Assembly: GCF_023715645.1 (NCBI RefSeq)
Contig: NZ_JAMBOP010000002.1
Span: forward strand, 124,001 to 188,000
Source of the DNA: Bacillus cytotoxicus
GTDB taxonomy: Bacteria > Bacillota > Bacilli > Bacillales > Bacillaceae_G
DNA length: 64,000 nucleotides
Direction: 5' to 3'
The notes beneath the pieces were generated by a model that saw only the letters and a program-made list of their open reading frames with translations, was not told where the DNA came from and made no database searches. Both the position numbers and the translations under genes were made by a program. Below are positions 63,494 to 64,000 of this stretch, piece by piece. Positions within the stretch are counted from its first letter, which is position 1. Each line of letters opens with the position of its first letter.

Positions 63494-63498
63494 TTTGA

Positions 63499-64000
63499 TT
63501 ACATATATAAACCGCCATTAATATTTAATTGCTGACCTGTAATGTACGCACCATCTCGGCAAAGGTATATAACACCCTTTGCAATTTCATCAGCTTGACC
63601 GAAACGTTTCTTCGGAATTTTCGAAACAATTTGCTCACGAACATTTTCTGGAACTTCCGCTACCATCTCTGTATCAATGAAGCCTGGGCAAATCGCATTT
63701 ACTGTTACATTTGTTCTTGCAAGTTCTAATGCTAAAGATTTTGTAAATCCAATCATACCAGCTTTTGCAGCTGAATAATTCGTCTGTCCAAATCCACCAG
63801 CTTGCCCAATAATAGAAGAGATACTAATAATTCGTCCTTCTTCAGCTTCCGTTATGTATGGAAGCGCAGCACTTGTTGTATTAAATACACTGCTTAAATT
63901 TACATCGATAACGCGCTCCCAATCTTCACGATTTAACTTTTTAAATGTACGATCTCTTGTAATTCCAGCATTATTAACTAAAATGTCCACTTTCCCAAAA
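63499..64000 (-). CDS. phaB: Acetoacetyl-CoA reductase (partial)
   Basis: C-terminal two thirds of a short-chain dehydrogenase; the start lies beyond the window. NNAG motif (DILVNNAGITRD), catalytic Ser-Tyr-Lys in SISSIIGQAGGFGQTNYSAAK, and the PGFIDTEMV loop. In this context, next to phaC, it makes (R)-3-hydroxybutyryl-CoA; the alternative FabG role is less likely. It is followed by a terminator, so phaC may have its own promoter. Confidence 0.93.
   Translation of the reverse strand, partial: FGKVDILVNNAGITRDRTFKKLNREDWERVIDVNLSSVFNTTSAALPYITEAEEGRIISISSIIGQAGGFGQTNYSAAKAGMIGFTKSLALELARTNVTVNAICPGFIDTEMVAEVPENVREQIVSKIPKKRFGQADEIAKGVIYLCRDGAYITGQQLNINGGLYM

Overview
The window is a low-GC Gram-positive chromosome segment, almost certainly from the Bacillus cereus group. 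The evidence is the hisZ-leu-ilv gene order, dltXABCD, a class IV phaB/phaC pair, a queCDEF operon behind a preQ1 riboswitch, nrdIEF with group I introns, several spore-related genes and many short dispersed repeats of the bcr type. The leucine operon is decayed, and ilvE and ilvD are joined to ilvBNC in one cluster. This suggests a divergent member of the group, but the sequence alone does not fix the species. No rRNA, tRNA, complete insertion sequence or CRISPR array was seen.

1-9.6 kb, minus strand: amino-acid biosynthesis. The cluster ilvE-ilvD-(T-box)-ilvB-ilvN-ilvC is followed by a broken leucine operon: leuA with two internal deletions, an intact leuB, no leuC and a 31-codon leuD remnant. 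Next comes the histidine operon (hisZ, hisG, continuing out of the window), preceded by a ribosome-mediated attenuator with a His-His-His leader peptide.

10-23.5 kb: mixed housekeeping and small genes. These include ykuS, a ytfJ-type sporulation gene, a KtrD potassium transporter, a likely C-rich small RNA, two small spore-type genes, a MarR regulator, uppP, a MATE exporter, an L,D-transpeptidase, an APH-type kinase and an M20 amidohydrolase.

23.8-36.8 kb: cell envelope and transport. The complete dltXABCD operon is followed by a nitronate monooxygenase, an LD-carboxypeptidase, an asparagine-repeat protein, a CPBP protease with an AbrB-like tail, and a GntR-controlled operon holding two ABC systems.

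36.8-42.5 kb: nrdI-nrdE-nrdF, interrupted by three group I introns, one carrying a GIY-YIG endonuclease. All three sit in active-site codons.

43-64 kb: queCDEF; KinB-like and Cache-domain histidine kinases and a Spo0E-like phosphatase (sporulation phosphorelay inputs); oligoendopeptidase F; a CBS/ACT protein; an MtnB-like protein that has lost its zinc ligands; a B12-radical SAM enzyme; a truncated KtrB-like pseudogene; and phaC/phaB.

About 20 copies of one ~150-180 bp repeat (called family A here) occur between genes, four of them in tandem at 60.3-60.95 kb. A second repeat (family B) sits exactly at gene 3' ends and supplies the stop codon and a hairpin. A third (family C) is inserted inside a family B copy.
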